A stretch of 64,000 bases of DNA from contig NZ_JAMXQS010000002.1 of the NCBI RefSeq assembly GCF_024053505.1, positions 186,001-250,000 of the forward strand. Direction: 5' to 3'. The position numbers and the translations under genes were made by a program. The stretch comes from Mesorhizobium liriopis. GTDB lineage: Bacteria > Pseudomonadota > Alphaproteobacteria > Rhizobiales > Rhizobiaceae. The first letter of the stretch is position 1. Each line of letters begins with the position of its first letter. The notes under the pieces are model-generated. The model ran no database searches. It had not been told where the DNA came from and saw nothing but the letters and a program-made list of their open reading frames with translations. Below are positions 41,029-50,048 of this stretch, piece by piece.

Positions 41029-41672
41029 GCCTCGTTCTCGATGCGTTGACCTGGATCTGGAACAATCCCGCTCCCTTCAACCGCGCCCTGATCCAGCATC
41101 TGGTGATGTCGGGTGCCTCGCTTCTGATCGCGCTTGCGGTCGGCCTGCCGCTCGCGGTTCTGATCATCAGCCGCCAGACCCTGGCAACCGTCTCCATCAA
41201 CGTGGTCAATGCCTTGCGCACGCTGCCGAGCCTCGTGATCCTCGCCATCATGATGCCCTTCATGGGCATCGGCTTGGCACCGTCCATCGTCGCGCTGACG
41301 ATCCTCGCGCTGCCGCCGATCCTGATCAACGCCTATGTGGGCCTGCGCGACGTCGATCCCGATGCGGTGGAGGCCGCGACCGGCATGGGCATGAGCCGCT
41401 CGCAGATCCTGTGGAAGATCCGCGTGCCGCTGGCCGCTCCAGCGATGTTCGCAGGGCTTCGTACCGCGGCCGTACAGGTGTTGGCGGGCGCGACCCTCGC
41501 GCCCTTCATCGGCGGCGGAGGCCTGGGCGATTTCATCGTCGCGGGCCTTGGCATCATGGATATGTCGCGTCTGCTCGTCGGGGCGCTGACGATTGCCGTT
41601 CTCGCCCTTCTCGCCGAGTTCATTCTCGCGCTCACCGAAAAGCTGCTCTTTGCCGAAAGGACGGGCGCATGA
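41025..41672 (+). CDS. Quaternary-amine ABC transporter permease (OpuCD-type)
   Basis: A 215-residue permease with about six helices and the coupling signature DAVEAATGMGMSRSQILWKI. It overlaps both neighbours by four bases. Together with the 40402 permease it makes a heterodimeric channel for the binding protein at 39429. Similar to YehW/YehY and OpuCB/CD. Confidence 0.93.
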   Translation: MSLVLDALTWIWNNPAPFNRALIQHLVMSGASLLIALAVGLPLAVLIISRQTLATVSINVVNALRTLPSLVILAIMMPFMGIGLAPSIVALTILALPPILINAYVGLRDVDPDAVEAATGMGMSRSQILWKIRVPLAAPAMFAGLRTAAVQVLAGATLAPFIGGGGLGDFIVAGLGIMDMSRLLVGALTIAVLALLAEFILALTEKLLFAERTGA

Positions 41673-42595
41673 TCACCATGAACCATGTTTCCAAGCGCTT
41701 CGGGGACGGGTCGGCTGCCGCCGTGGACGATCTTTCCATGGTGGTGCCCGATGGCGAGACCGTCGCACTGGTCGGCCCCTCGGGCTGCGGCAAGACCACC
41801 ACCATGCGCATGATCAACCGTTTGATCGAGCCCACGGAGGGCAGGATCATGGTGGCGGGCGAAGACGTGCGCAAGGTCGATCCCGTGCAGTTCCGCCGCC
41901 GCATCGGCTATGTGATCCAGCAGGTGGGCCTGTTCTCGCATATGACGATCGCGCAGAATATCGGCGCGGTGCCCAAGCTGCTCGGCTGGGACGCGTCCAA
42001 AATCAAGCGTCGCAACGAGGAGCTCATCGAGCTGGTGGGCTTGGACACCTCCATGCTCTCGCGCTATCCGCGCCAGCTTTCGGGCGGCCAGCGCCAGCGC
42101 GTGGGCGTGGCGCGTGCGCTCGCGGCCGACCCGCCGGTGCTTCTCATGGACGAGCCCTTCGGCGCCATCGACCCCATCGCCCGCACCCGCCTCCAGAACG
42201 AGTTCCGCGCCATCCTGCGCCGCGTGAAGAAGACGGTGGTGATGGTCACCCACGACATCGACGAGGCCGTGCGGTTGGGCGACCGCATCGCCATCATGCG
42301 CGCGGGCAAGATCGTGCAATACGACACGCCGGATACGATCCTGTCGCGGCCCGTCGATGGGTTCGTGGAAAACTTCGTCGGCGCGGATCGGGCGCTGAAG
42401 CGGCTGAGCCTGTTCGAGGCGCGCAACGTGATGAGCGCACCGGACGAGGCAGTGGCCAAGGCTCAGGTCTCGGGCGACACGGACTTGCGCGACGCGCTGG
42501 CCGCGATGATCGCGGCGGATGCGGATCGGGTGGATGTGGTGGACGAGGGCACGAAGGTGGGCACCTTGACGCGCGAAGCGGTGTTCGCGGTTTAA
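41669..42595 (+). CDS. Quaternary-amine ABC transporter ATP-binding protein
   Basis: A 308-residue ATPase of the ProV/OpuCA type. Walker A is ALVGPSGCGKTT, Q-loop IQQVGLFSHMT, signature LSGGQRQRVGVARAL, Walker B VLLMDEPFGAID and H-loop MVTHDIDEAVRLGD. The C-terminal ~60 residues, from about residue 245, are a short regulatory extension with no full CBS pair. It ends the operon. Confidence 0.95.
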   Translation: MITMNHVSKRFGDGSAAAVDDLSMVVPDGETVALVGPSGCGKTTTMRMINRLIEPTEGRIMVAGEDVRKVDPVQFRRRIGYVIQQVGLFSHMTIAQNIGAVPKLLGWDASKIKRRNEELIELVGLDTSMLSRYPRQLSGGQRQRVGVARALAADPPVLLMDEPFGAIDPIARTRLQNEFRAILRRVKKTVVMVTHDIDEAVRLGDRIAIMRAGKIVQYDTPDTILSRPVDGFVENFVGADRALKRLSLFEARNVMSAPDEAVAKAQVSGDTDLRDALAAMIAADADRVDVVDEGTKVGTLTREAVFAV

Positions 42596-42684
42596 CGACC
42601 GGCAGGTTTCGCGGTGAGGTGTGTTTCGCGGCCGCGTCACCCCCACCTCTTCGACGCTTCAAATCAGACGAGAGAACCCTCCGT

Positions 42685-43914
42685 TCACTGACCCAGAGGC
42701 AAAGTCACCTCCTGCAGCAATCCGTGCGGTTGCCGGTTGCGGATGGTGATCGTGCCGCCATTCCGCTCCACGATCTCGCGCGCGATCGCCAGCCCCAGGC
42801 CTGCGCCCTTGTGGACCTTGCGCCGGGCAGCATCGACGCGGAAGAAGGGTTCGAAGGCCTGGGCCAGAAGATCGTCCGGAATGCCGGGGCCGTCGTCTTC
42901 CACGCGAAAAACCGCGCGCCTATCGGCTTGGGTGACCTGAACCCTGGCACCCCCGCCATGGCGGGCGGCGTTCTCCACGAGGTTGCGCAAGGCACGCTTG
43001 AGAGCAAGCGGCTGGCCGCGCACCAGCGCAGGCGCGTCGCCGGGGACGATCGAGGCCGGCAGCCCGATCTCGCTCACCTCCTTCACCACGTCCTGCGCCA
43101 GCCTGCGCAGGGAGATCGGCTCGAAGGCACCCGGCTCGGCTTCCTCGCGGACGAGGCGGATGGCGCTGTCGGCGATCTGGTCGAGCTCGTCGAGGTCGCG
43201 CAGCCAGATGGCGCGGTCATCGTCGGGCAGAAATTCGGCGCGCAGGCGCAGCCGCGTCATCGGCGTGCGCAGATCGTGCCCGGCGGCAGCCACGAGGCGC
43301 ATGCGGCTTTCCATGGCACTTTTGAGCCGGGCGGAAAGACGGTTGAGGGCATGTGCCGTGGCGCGTGTTTCGGGCGGCCCCTTTTCGGGGATCGGCGGCG
43401 GCACGCCTTCGGGCCCGACGGCGGCGAGCGCGTTCTCGATCATCCGCATCGGGCCCAGGATGCGCGAGGCGACAAAGAAGGAAACCACGATGGCCCCGAG
43501 CACCACGAGCGAAAGATAGGACACCAACGCTCGAAACGGCGAGGGCGGACGGCTGGGATAGCTGAGATAGGCCCATTCGCTGTCGGTGACCGGAAAAGCG
43601 AGCTGGCGCTTGTTGTCGTCGGCCGCCACGATCATCGCGCTGGGCGGCAGGTCGAATGCCATCAGCTCCTCGTTGAGGCGGCGCATCAGTCGCCCGTCGG
43701 GCTTGGGCCCCAGCGTGATGCCGGCTTCCCGCGCCCGCTCGGCCGAGCCTCCGACGAGCCTGGTGACGACGCTGACCTCTTCGGCGAAGGCGCGATTGAA
43801 GCTGCCGTCACGCCCCCGTTCCACGATCTGCGCGGTGATCACGGCGGCCAGCACCACGACGGTGACGATCGCCACGAAAAGCAGCAAAGCAAGCCGCAGG
43901 CGAAGCGGGATCAT
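42685..43914 (-). CDS. Sensor histidine kinase of the EnvZ/CpxA type
   Basis: A 409-residue kinase. It has two transmembrane helices (about 5-28 and 133-152) bracketing a periplasmic sensor of about 100 residues, then HAMP, the dimerisation motif VAAAGHDLRTPMTRLR (phospho-His) and the ATPase boxes NLVENAARH (N), DDGPGIPDDLL (G1) and GAGLGLAIAREI (G2). It overlaps the response-regulator gene by four bases and lies across from a Spy-like/RND operon, which suggests an envelope-stress or drug sensor. Confidence 0.95.
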   Translation of the reverse strand: MIPLRLRLALLLFVAIVTVVVLAAVITAQIVERGRDGSFNRAFAEEVSVVTRLVGGSAERAREAGITLGPKPDGRLMRRLNEELMAFDLPPSAMIVAADDNKRQLAFPVTDSEWAYLSYPSRPPSPFRALVSYLSLVVLGAIVVSFFVASRILGPMRMIENALAAVGPEGVPPPIPEKGPPETRATAHALNRLSARLKSAMESRMRLVAAAGHDLRTPMTRLRLRAEFLPDDDRAIWLRDLDELDQIADSAIRLVREEAEPGAFEPISLRRLAQDVVKEVSEIGLPASIVPGDAPALVRGQPLALKRALRNLVENAARHGGGARVQVTQADRRAVFRVEDDGPGIPDDLLAQAFEPFFRVDAARRKVHKGAGLGLAIAREIVERNGGTITIRNRQPHGLLQEVTLPLGQ

Positions 43915-44654
43915 GGCGTCCGCTCTTCCCGCTCCACATGCGCGGCGAACTGGTAGCCGCCATTGCGCACGGTCTTGAACAGGCGGAACACACCGCCATC
44001 GCCGAAGCGGCGCCGCAGGCGGCTCATGGACACGTCGATGGTGCGGTCGAACGGATCGACCGAGGCGCGGCCGTGGAGCAGGTCGAGCAATGTTTCACGT
44101 GAAAGCACGCGGCCGGGCCGTTCGAGGAAGATGCGCAAGAGGTCGAATTCGGTGCCGGTCAGCTCGATCTCCGCGCCTTGCGCATCCGTCACGGCCCTCG
44201 TCACCGTGTCCATCCGGTAGGTCTCGAAGCGGAAGATCGCGCCTGAAACCGACAGGGGCTGCTCCGCAGTTTCCGGTGTCGGCCCGCCGCGCCGCAACAC
44301 GGCCTTGATGCGGGCAGAGAGTTCGCGCGGGTTGAACGGTTTGCCGAGATAGTCGTCGGCACCCAGTTCCAGCCCGATGATGCGGTCCACATCTTCCTTG
44401 AGCGCGGTGAGCAGGATCACGGCGAGGCCCGGCGTGCGGTTCTTGATGTCGCGGCAGATGTCGAGGCCGGACCCGTCGGGCAGCATGACGTCGAGCACCA
44501 CGAGATCGGGCGCGAACTGCGCGATCTTCGCCTCGCATTCGCGCCGGTCGCCGGCGAGTGCCGTGGCGAAGCCCTGGCCCTCGAGATAGCGGCCAAGGAG
44601 CTGGCGAATTTCGCTGTCGTCGTCCACCACGAGCACGCGGGTCTTGTCGGTCAT
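43911..44654 (-). CDS. OmpR-family response regulator
   Basis: A 247-residue regulator. The receiver has the acidic pocket DDD near residue 11, phospho-acceptor Asp55 in VLDVMLPDGSG, Thr in LLTALKEDV and Lys in YLGKPFNPRELSAR. The DNA-binding winged helix is at about 150-235 (FDLLRIFLERPGRVLSRETL). The divergent gene at 44832 is its likely target, and a direct repeat is present in the shared promoter region. Confidence 0.95.
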   Translation of the reverse strand: MTDKTRVLVVDDDSEIRQLLGRYLEGQGFATALAGDRRECEAKIAQFAPDLVVLDVMLPDGSGLDICRDIKNRTPGLAVILLTALKEDVDRIIGLELGADDYLGKPFNPRELSARIKAVLRRGGPTPETAEQPLSVSGAIFRFETYRMDTVTRAVTDAQGAEIELTGTEFDLLRIFLERPGRVLSRETLLDLLHGRASVDPFDRTIDVSMSRLRRRFGDGGVFRLFKTVRNGGYQFAAHVEREERTP

Positions 44655-44731
44655 CGGCTTGTCGGTCGGGCTTCGGTCATTCTCTTAAAATGCACCGATC
44701 GGCCTTCTGCGCCAGCGCCCGAGCCGCCCTC

Positions 44732-44747
44732 GTTACAAATCGATACA
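44732..44747. promoter_or_regulatory. Candidate response-regulator direct repeat
   Basis: GTTACA and GATACA are ten bases apart (44732 and 44742), a spacing used by OmpR-family dimers, in the 177-base divergent region of the regulator and the Spy-like gene. Confidence 0.35.
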
Positions 44748-44831
44748 TTCGGAAACGCACCCGCCATGGGGGCCGCCACAATCGCTTTCTATGTTTGCTC
44801 CTGTCACCAACCCGAACAAAGGACTTGGTTC

Positions 44832-45650
44832 ATGAGCACGAAAAGAAACATCCTCGCGGCAGCCCTTGCCGCAGGCATCGCCCTTCCTGTCGGCGCCTAT
44901 GCGCAGCAGGGCGGCTTCGACGATGGCAACCGGGGCGGTCCGCGCCAGGAGCGCGGCGACAAGGACTGGCGCGACCGTGACGGTCGCGGTGGTCCGGGTG
45001 GCTGGCGTCATCACGGCCCGCGCCATGGCGAGCGGCGCGGCCCCGGCATGCTGTGGAACGTGGCCGAAAAGCTTTCGGCCGCCGAGGTCGCCCTTGGCAT
45101 CACGGCCGAGCAGGAGCCGGCATGGCGCAACTTCACAGGCGCCGTGGTGGCCTTCGTCCAGGCCGGTCGCGGCGGACCGATGGCGCAGCCTCCCGGCGAC
45201 GAGGATGACGGCCCCGAAGCGGCCGCACCCGATGCAGGCCCAGCTGACGAGGCCGGCGCACCCCCTGCGCCCGACGCTGCCGATGAGACAGTCGATCAGG
45301 CCGATGCGGGCGTGCTCGACGATCTGCGTGGCGTGCAGCGCATGGAGCGCTTCCTCGACCGTTCGATTGCACGCGGTCAGGCAGCGGAACGCGTGAAGAC
45401 GGCGCTCGACGGCTTGTCGGCCGTGCTGACGCCCGAGCAGGCCAGAACCGCCGATCGTCTTCTCGCCGAACTCGGCCCCCGTCATGGACCGCGCCACGGC
45501 CCGGGGCGCGACGGCTGGGGCGGCCCGAAGGGTCCCCGTGGTCCGGAAGGTCGTGGACCCGGACGAGGACCGGACAATCGCGGCGGTGAAACCCCTCCGC
45601 CGCCTCCGCCGCCTGCCGGTGAAGCGCCTGCGCCCGCGCAGCCGCAGTAA
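44832..45650 (+). CDS. Secreted Spy/LTXXQ-like protein with Gly/Pro-rich tail
   Basis: A 272-residue exported protein with an N-terminal signal peptide (NILAAALAAGIALPVGAYA, cleaved near AYA-QQ). Helical segments with the LTxxQ-type motifs LGITAEQEPAWRNF and LTPEQARTADRLL recall Spy/CpxP periplasmic chaperones. The rest is rich in Gly, His, Pro and Asp, with the tail ending in seven prolines and PAPAQPQ. Divergence from the two-component genes and the RND operon downstream fit an envelope-stress protein. The Spy relation is based on motif placement only. Confidence 0.65.
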   Translation: MSTKRNILAAALAAGIALPVGAYAQQGGFDDGNRGGPRQERGDKDWRDRDGRGGPGGWRHHGPRHGERRGPGMLWNVAEKLSAAEVALGITAEQEPAWRNFTGAVVAFVQAGRGGPMAQPPGDEDDGPEAAAPDAGPADEAGAPPAPDAADETVDQADAGVLDDLRGVQRMERFLDRSIARGQAAERVKTALDGLSAVLTPEQARTADRLLAELGPRHGPRHGPGRDGWGGPKGPRGPEGRGPGRGPDNRGGETPPPPPPPAGEAPAPAQPQ

Positions 45651-45660
45651 AACCGCAAAG

Positions 45661-45692
45661 GGGCCGGAAGACCAGCAAGGGTTTTCCGGCCC
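45661..45692 (+). terminator. Hairpin between the Spy-like and RND genes, possible attenuator
   Basis: GGGCCGGAA and TTCCGGCCC form a 9-bp stem followed by TCTCTCTG, 11 bases after the Spy-like stop. It could reduce read-through into the RND genes, which start 26 bases later. Confidence 0.55.
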
Positions 45693-45717
45693 TCTCTCTG
45701 CTATGACTTGAAACGAG

Positions 45718-46857
45718 ATGACCTTTCCTTTTCGCACGCTTCCGCTCGCAGCATCGCTTCTGCTCGGCCTTTCGCTCGGGAATGCCGAGGCGGAGGAAGC
45801 ACGCGCGGCAACCGAAGCGAAATCGCCGGACGCGCCCGTAAGTCTCTCGGTCACCACCGACCGCGTGCGCGAGCAGGCGGTGTCGGTTCCCATTTCCGGC
45901 ACGGGGCTGGTCGAGGCCTGGCAGGAAGTGGTGGTCGGTGCCGAGAGTGGCGGCGTGGCACTCAGGGAAGTGCTCGTGTCCGAAGGCGACCATGTGGAAA
46001 AGGGCCAGGTTCTGGCCCGCCTCGACGCGGCGCTTCTGAAAGCCCAGATCGCGCAGCAGGACGCGGCGGTGCGTAGTGCGGAAGCCTCCGCCCGCAATGC
46101 GGTGGCGGCGAGCGAGCGCGCATTGCGCTTGTCACGGTCAGGCACGCTCGCGAGCGAAACGGTGGAAACGCGCCAGACCACGCTCGAAACCGCGAATGCG
46201 GCCGTGGAACAGGCCAAGGCCGTGCGCGACACGCTCGCCGTGCAGCTCGACCGCCTCGAAATCCGTGCGCCTTTCGCCGGCGTGATTTCGGCGAAACCGG
46301 CGGTGGAGGGCGGCATGGTGCAGGCCGGCACCGAGATTGCCCGTATCCAGCGCGACGGCGCGCTCGAAGCACGCATCAAGATACCCGAACAGCGGCTCGG
46401 CCTCGTCTCGGTCGGCGATGCCGTCACGCTCGACGGTTCGAACGGCAAGCCGGTGACGGCAAAGGTCACATCGCTTGGCCAGACGGTCGATGCCACGTCG
46501 CATCTCGCGACGGTTGCCGTTCGCTTGCCCGAAGGCTCGGGCTTTCGCGCCGGCATGTTCGTGCGCGGCACGGTGAACGCAGCGGGCGGCAGGGCACTCA
46601 CCGTGGCGCAGGGGGCGCTGACCTGGGTCGACAACAAGCCGGCCGTGTTCGTGGTCAACGACGACAGCACCGTTTCGCGCCGCACCGTTCAGGCCGGCGC
46701 GCGGGCGGAAGGACGCATCACGGTGTCGGGCGATTTGAAGCCCGACGAGATGGTGGTGGCCGAGGGCGCGGGCTTTCTTGCCGACGGCAACCGCGTGCTG
46801 GTGGTCGAGAGCCAGGCGCAAAACGATGAGACCGTGACGGGAGACACCACGCGGTGA
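45718..46857 (+). CDS. RND efflux periplasmic adaptor (membrane fusion protein)
   Basis: A 379-residue adaptor with a signal sequence (ASLLLGLSLGNAEAE) and the HlyD fold: the lipoyl half-motif LREVLVSEGDHVEKGQVLARLD, a helical hairpin (ARNAVAASERALRL), then the second half RLEIRAPFAGVISAK. No N-terminal lipobox cysteine is seen at the cleavage site. It overlaps the pump gene by four bases and links it to an outer-membrane channel elsewhere on the chromosome. Confidence 0.94.
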   Translation: MTFPFRTLPLAASLLLGLSLGNAEAEEARAATEAKSPDAPVSLSVTTDRVREQAVSVPISGTGLVEAWQEVVVGAESGGVALREVLVSEGDHVEKGQVLARLDAALLKAQIAQQDAAVRSAEASARNAVAASERALRLSRSGTLASETVETRQTTLETANAAVEQAKAVRDTLAVQLDRLEIRAPFAGVISAKPAVEGGMVQAGTEIARIQRDGALEARIKIPEQRLGLVSVGDAVTLDGSNGKPVTAKVTSLGQTVDATSHLATVAVRLPEGSGFRAGMFVRGTVNAAGGRALTVAQGALTWVDNKPAVFVVNDDSTVSRRTVQAGARAEGRITVSGDLKPDEMVVAEGAGFLADGNRVLVVESQAQNDETVTGDTTR

Positions 46858-49800
46858 ACAACATCTCCGCCTGGTCGATCCGCAATCCCATCCCGACCGT
46901 CGTTCTCTTTCTGGCGCTTCTCGTCGCGGGCATCTGGGGCTTCACCCAGTTGCGCGTGAACATCATGCCCGACATCGATTTTCCGATGGTGACGGTGGTG
47001 GTGGCGCAGACGGGCGCGGCGCCGACCGAGATCGAGACCCAGGTGACCGATCTGGTGGAAAGTGCCGTTTCCACGATTTCGGGCGTGGAAAGCGTGTCCT
47101 CCACGATCAGTGAAGGCTCTTCGGTCACGATGATCGAGTTCGAGCTCGACACCGACCTGACGCAGGCCACCGACGAAGTGCGCACGGCCGTGTCCTCGAT
47201 CGAGAACCAGTTGCCGACCACGGCCGAAGCACCGGTCGTCGCACGCGTGAATGCGGGTGATTTCGCGATCCTGACCTATGTGGTCGATGCCCCGAAGATG
47301 GACCCGGGCGAGTTGTCCTGGTTCGTGGACAACGATATTTCCAAGGCGCTGTTGAAGGTCGATGGCGTGTCCAAGGTGACGCGCTCGGGCGGCGTGTCGC
47401 GCGCCGTCCTCGTCAAGCTCGATCCCGACCGGCTCACCGCACTCGGCGTTACCGTGCAGGACATCAGCCAGGCGCTGGCAGCGCAGACCACCGACAGTTC
47501 GGGCGGGCGCACGGTGGTGGGGGAGGCGGAGCAGTCCGTGCGCACACTGGGCCGCGTCGCCTCCGTGGCCGATCTGGCCGATCTGCCGGTGACGCTCGGT
47601 TCGGGCGAAATCATGCGGCTGGGCGATATCGGCGCCATTGAGGACAATTGGGAGGAGCCGCGCAGCCGTGCCCGCTTCGACGGGCGTGAGGTCGTGTCCT
47701 TTTCCGTGTTCAGCGCCAAGGGATCGAGCCAGGTCGGCGTGACCCATGCGGTGCGCGACGCGGTCGCCGGGTTGAACGCGCAGAACAGCGGGGCGAAGCT
47801 GACGGAAGTCACATCGACCTCGGACTTCGTCGAGGAAAGCTACGACGCGGCCGTGGAAGCGCTGTGGGTGGGCGCGCTGTTGGCGGTGGCCGTGGTGTTC
47901 GTGTTTTTGCGCGACTTTCGCGCGACGCTCGTGTCCGCCACCGCCTTGCCGCTGTCGCTGATCCCGACCTTCGCCGTGATGGCGTGGCTGGACCTGTCGC
48001 TCAACGGCATCACGCTGCTCGCCCTTTCGCTCGTGGTCGGTATCCTCGTGGACGACGCCATCGTCGAGATCGAGAACATCGTCCGCCACATGCGCCAGAC
48101 CGGCATTTCGGCCTATCAGGCGGCAATGGAAGCGGCCGACGAGATCGGGCTCGCGGTGGTGGCGACCACCATGACCATCGTGGCCGTGTTCGTGCCGGTG
48201 GCCTTCATGCCGGGCATTCCAGGCAAGCTTTTCGCGAGCTTTGCGGTGGCGGTCTGCGTGTCCGTCCTGTTTTCGCTGCTCGTCGCGCGCACGCTGACGC
48301 CCTTGATGGGCGCCTACCTCGTGAAGGCGGGCGGCGGGCATGACGAGACCAGGGTGGCGGGGTGGGTACGCGCCTATCTCGCCGTGCTGAAAGGTGCGCT
48401 GCGCTTTCGCTGGCTGACGATCCTGCTCGGGCTTTTATTCTTTGCCGGCTCGATCTTCGTTGCGACACGCCTGCCGACCGAGTTCATGCCCGCGACCGAC
48501 CAGGGCCGCGCGGTGGCGAGCGTGGAGTTGCAGCCCGGCTCGACGCTGGCCGAGACCGACCGCGCGGTGATGGCGGTCAGCGAGCGCCTCAGGAAACAGC
48601 CGGAAGTGAAGAGCGTATTCGCCGAGATCGGCACGGCGACGGAAGGCCGTGGCGGGCCCGGCCGCTCGACGAGTGCCGCGGTGACGACTGCCACCGTGAC
48701 GGCGAACCTCAAGCCGCGCGCCGAGCGCGACATCACGCAACAAGAGTTCGAGGCGCGGATGAGTCCGCTTTTGCGCGACATCCCCGGCGCACGCATCCAG
48801 TTCGGTGCGGACGGCCAATCGGGCGCCAAGGTCTCGATCACGCTGGTGGGGGCCGACAGCGACAGGTTGGCTCAAACCGCTGCCCAGCTCGCGACCGAGA
48901 TGCGCACCGTGCCGGGCCTGCTCAACCCGGTTTCGGACGCGGCGGCCGCCAAACCGGAGCTTGTCGTGGTGCCCGACAAGGCGCGCATGGCGAGCGCGGG
49001 CGTGACGGCAGCCCAGGTCGCGCGTCTGTTGTCGGTCTCGACGCTGGGCGACAATGATGCGGCCCTCGCCAAGTTCAATCTCGGTGACCGGCAAGTCTAT
49101 GTGGTGCCGACGCTGACCGACGAGGCGCGCGGCGATCTCGACCGCATCGCGACCCTTCAGGTGAAGGGCACGAACGCCACCGTGCCGCTGGGAGCGATTG
49201 CGCGCTTCGAGTTCGCGGCGGGCCCGACCACGATCCGGCATGTGGACAATGACCGCCGCGTGCAGGTCGAGGCCGAACTGTCGGGCCTGACGCTGGGCGA
49301 GGCGCGAAACGCCATCATGCAGCTGCCCGCCATGAAGAATTTGCCGGCCGGCATCACGGAAGAACCGCAGGGCGATTCCAAGCGGCTGGCCGAACTCTTC
49401 AACGGCTTCATCATGGCGATGATCGCGGGCGTGCTCCTGATGTTCGCGACGCTCGCACTTCTGTTCAACTCGTTCCTGCAGCCGGTGACGATCCTGACCG
49501 CGCTCCCGCTTTCCATCGGCGGCGCCTTCGGCTTTCTGTGGGTGACGGGCGCTTCGGTCGCCGTATCCGTTCTGATCGGCGTGCTGCTTCTGATGGGGAT
49601 CGCCGCGAAGAACTCGATCCTGCTCGTGGAATACGCCATCGTCGCGCGGCGCAACGGGCAGGACCGGCTGGGCGCGCTTCTCGACGCCGCCACCAAACGC
49701 GCGCGGCCGATCGTGATGACCTCGATCGCCATGGGTGCCGGCATGGCGCCGATCGCGCTCGGCATCGGTGCCGACGCCGAAAGCCGTGCACCGATGGCAT

Positions 49801-49970
49801 TGGCCGTGATCGGCGGGCTCCTGTCCTCGACGCTGCTCAGCCTCGTCTATGTGCCGGTGGTGTACACCGTGGTGGACGACCTCGAGCGCTGGCTCGGCCG
49901 CTGGCTCGGCAAGCTCTTGCCGCGCCAGGAGAAGCCGGCGCCGGAAGTTTCGGCCCCGGCGGGTTCATAG
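46854..49970 (+). CDS. RND-family efflux pump (HAE1/AcrB-like)
   Basis: A 1038-residue inner-membrane proton/drug antiporter with the usual 12 helices and two large periplasmic loops. The proton-relay aspartates sit in VVGILVDDAIVEIENI in helix 4. The opening SIRNPIPTVVLFLALLVAGI and the repeated loop LRVNIMPDIDFPMVTV are typical. Partnered with the adaptor at 45718, it likely expels drugs or metabolites; a local outer-membrane channel gene is absent. Confidence 0.95.
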   Translation: MNNISAWSIRNPIPTVVLFLALLVAGIWGFTQLRVNIMPDIDFPMVTVVVAQTGAAPTEIETQVTDLVESAVSTISGVESVSSTISEGSSVTMIEFELDTDLTQATDEVRTAVSSIENQLPTTAEAPVVARVNAGDFAILTYVVDAPKMDPGELSWFVDNDISKALLKVDGVSKVTRSGGVSRAVLVKLDPDRLTALGVTVQDISQALAAQTTDSSGGRTVVGEAEQSVRTLGRVASVADLADLPVTLGSGEIMRLGDIGAIEDNWEEPRSRARFDGREVVSFSVFSAKGSSQVGVTHAVRDAVAGLNAQNSGAKLTEVTSTSDFVEESYDAAVEALWVGALLAVAVVFVFLRDFRATLVSATALPLSLIPTFAVMAWLDLSLNGITLLALSLVVGILVDDAIVEIENIVRHMRQTGISAYQAAMEAADEIGLAVVATTMTIVAVFVPVAFMPGIPGKLFASFAVAVCVSVLFSLLVARTLTPLMGAYLVKAGGGHDETRVAGWVRAYLAVLKGALRFRWLTILLGLLFFAGSIFVATRLPTEFMPATDQGRAVASVELQPGSTLAETDRAVMAVSERLRKQPEVKSVFAEIGTATEGRGGPGRSTSAAVTTATVTANLKPRAERDITQQEFEARMSPLLRDIPGARIQFGADGQSGAKVSITLVGADSDRLAQTAAQLATEMRTVPGLLNPVSDAAAAKPELVVVPDKARMASAGVTAAQVARLLSVSTLGDNDAALAKFNLGDRQVYVVPTLTDEARGDLDRIATLQVKGTNATVPLGAIARFEFAAGPTTIRHVDNDRRVQVEAELSGLTLGEARNAIMQLPAMKNLPAGITEEPQGDSKRLAELFNGFIMAMIAGVLLMFATLALLFNSFLQPVTILTALPLSIGGAFGFLWVTGASVAVSVLIGVLLLMGIAAKNSILLVEYAIVARRNGQDRLGALLDAATKRARPIVMTSIAMGAGMAPIALGIGADAESRAPMALAVIGGLLSSTLLSLVYVPVVYTVVDDLERWLGRWLGKLLPRQEKPAPEVSAPAGS

Positions 49971-50041
49971 AGACTGTTTGGTGATTCATCGGCTGAGGGC
50001 TGGCGAGGAGTTTTCGTTGCCCGCTTCGTTGCCGAGCCTCG
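49970..50041. repeat. Arm of the 161-bp MITE-like element, partial copy
   Basis: It matches the inverted right arm of 8501-8661: CTGAGGGCTGGCGAGGAGTT, then TTCGTTGCCGAGCCTCG. It starts in the stop codon of the RND gene, as the full copy starts right behind the stop codon of a permease. Confidence 0.65.
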
Positions 50042-50048
50042 AATAGGC

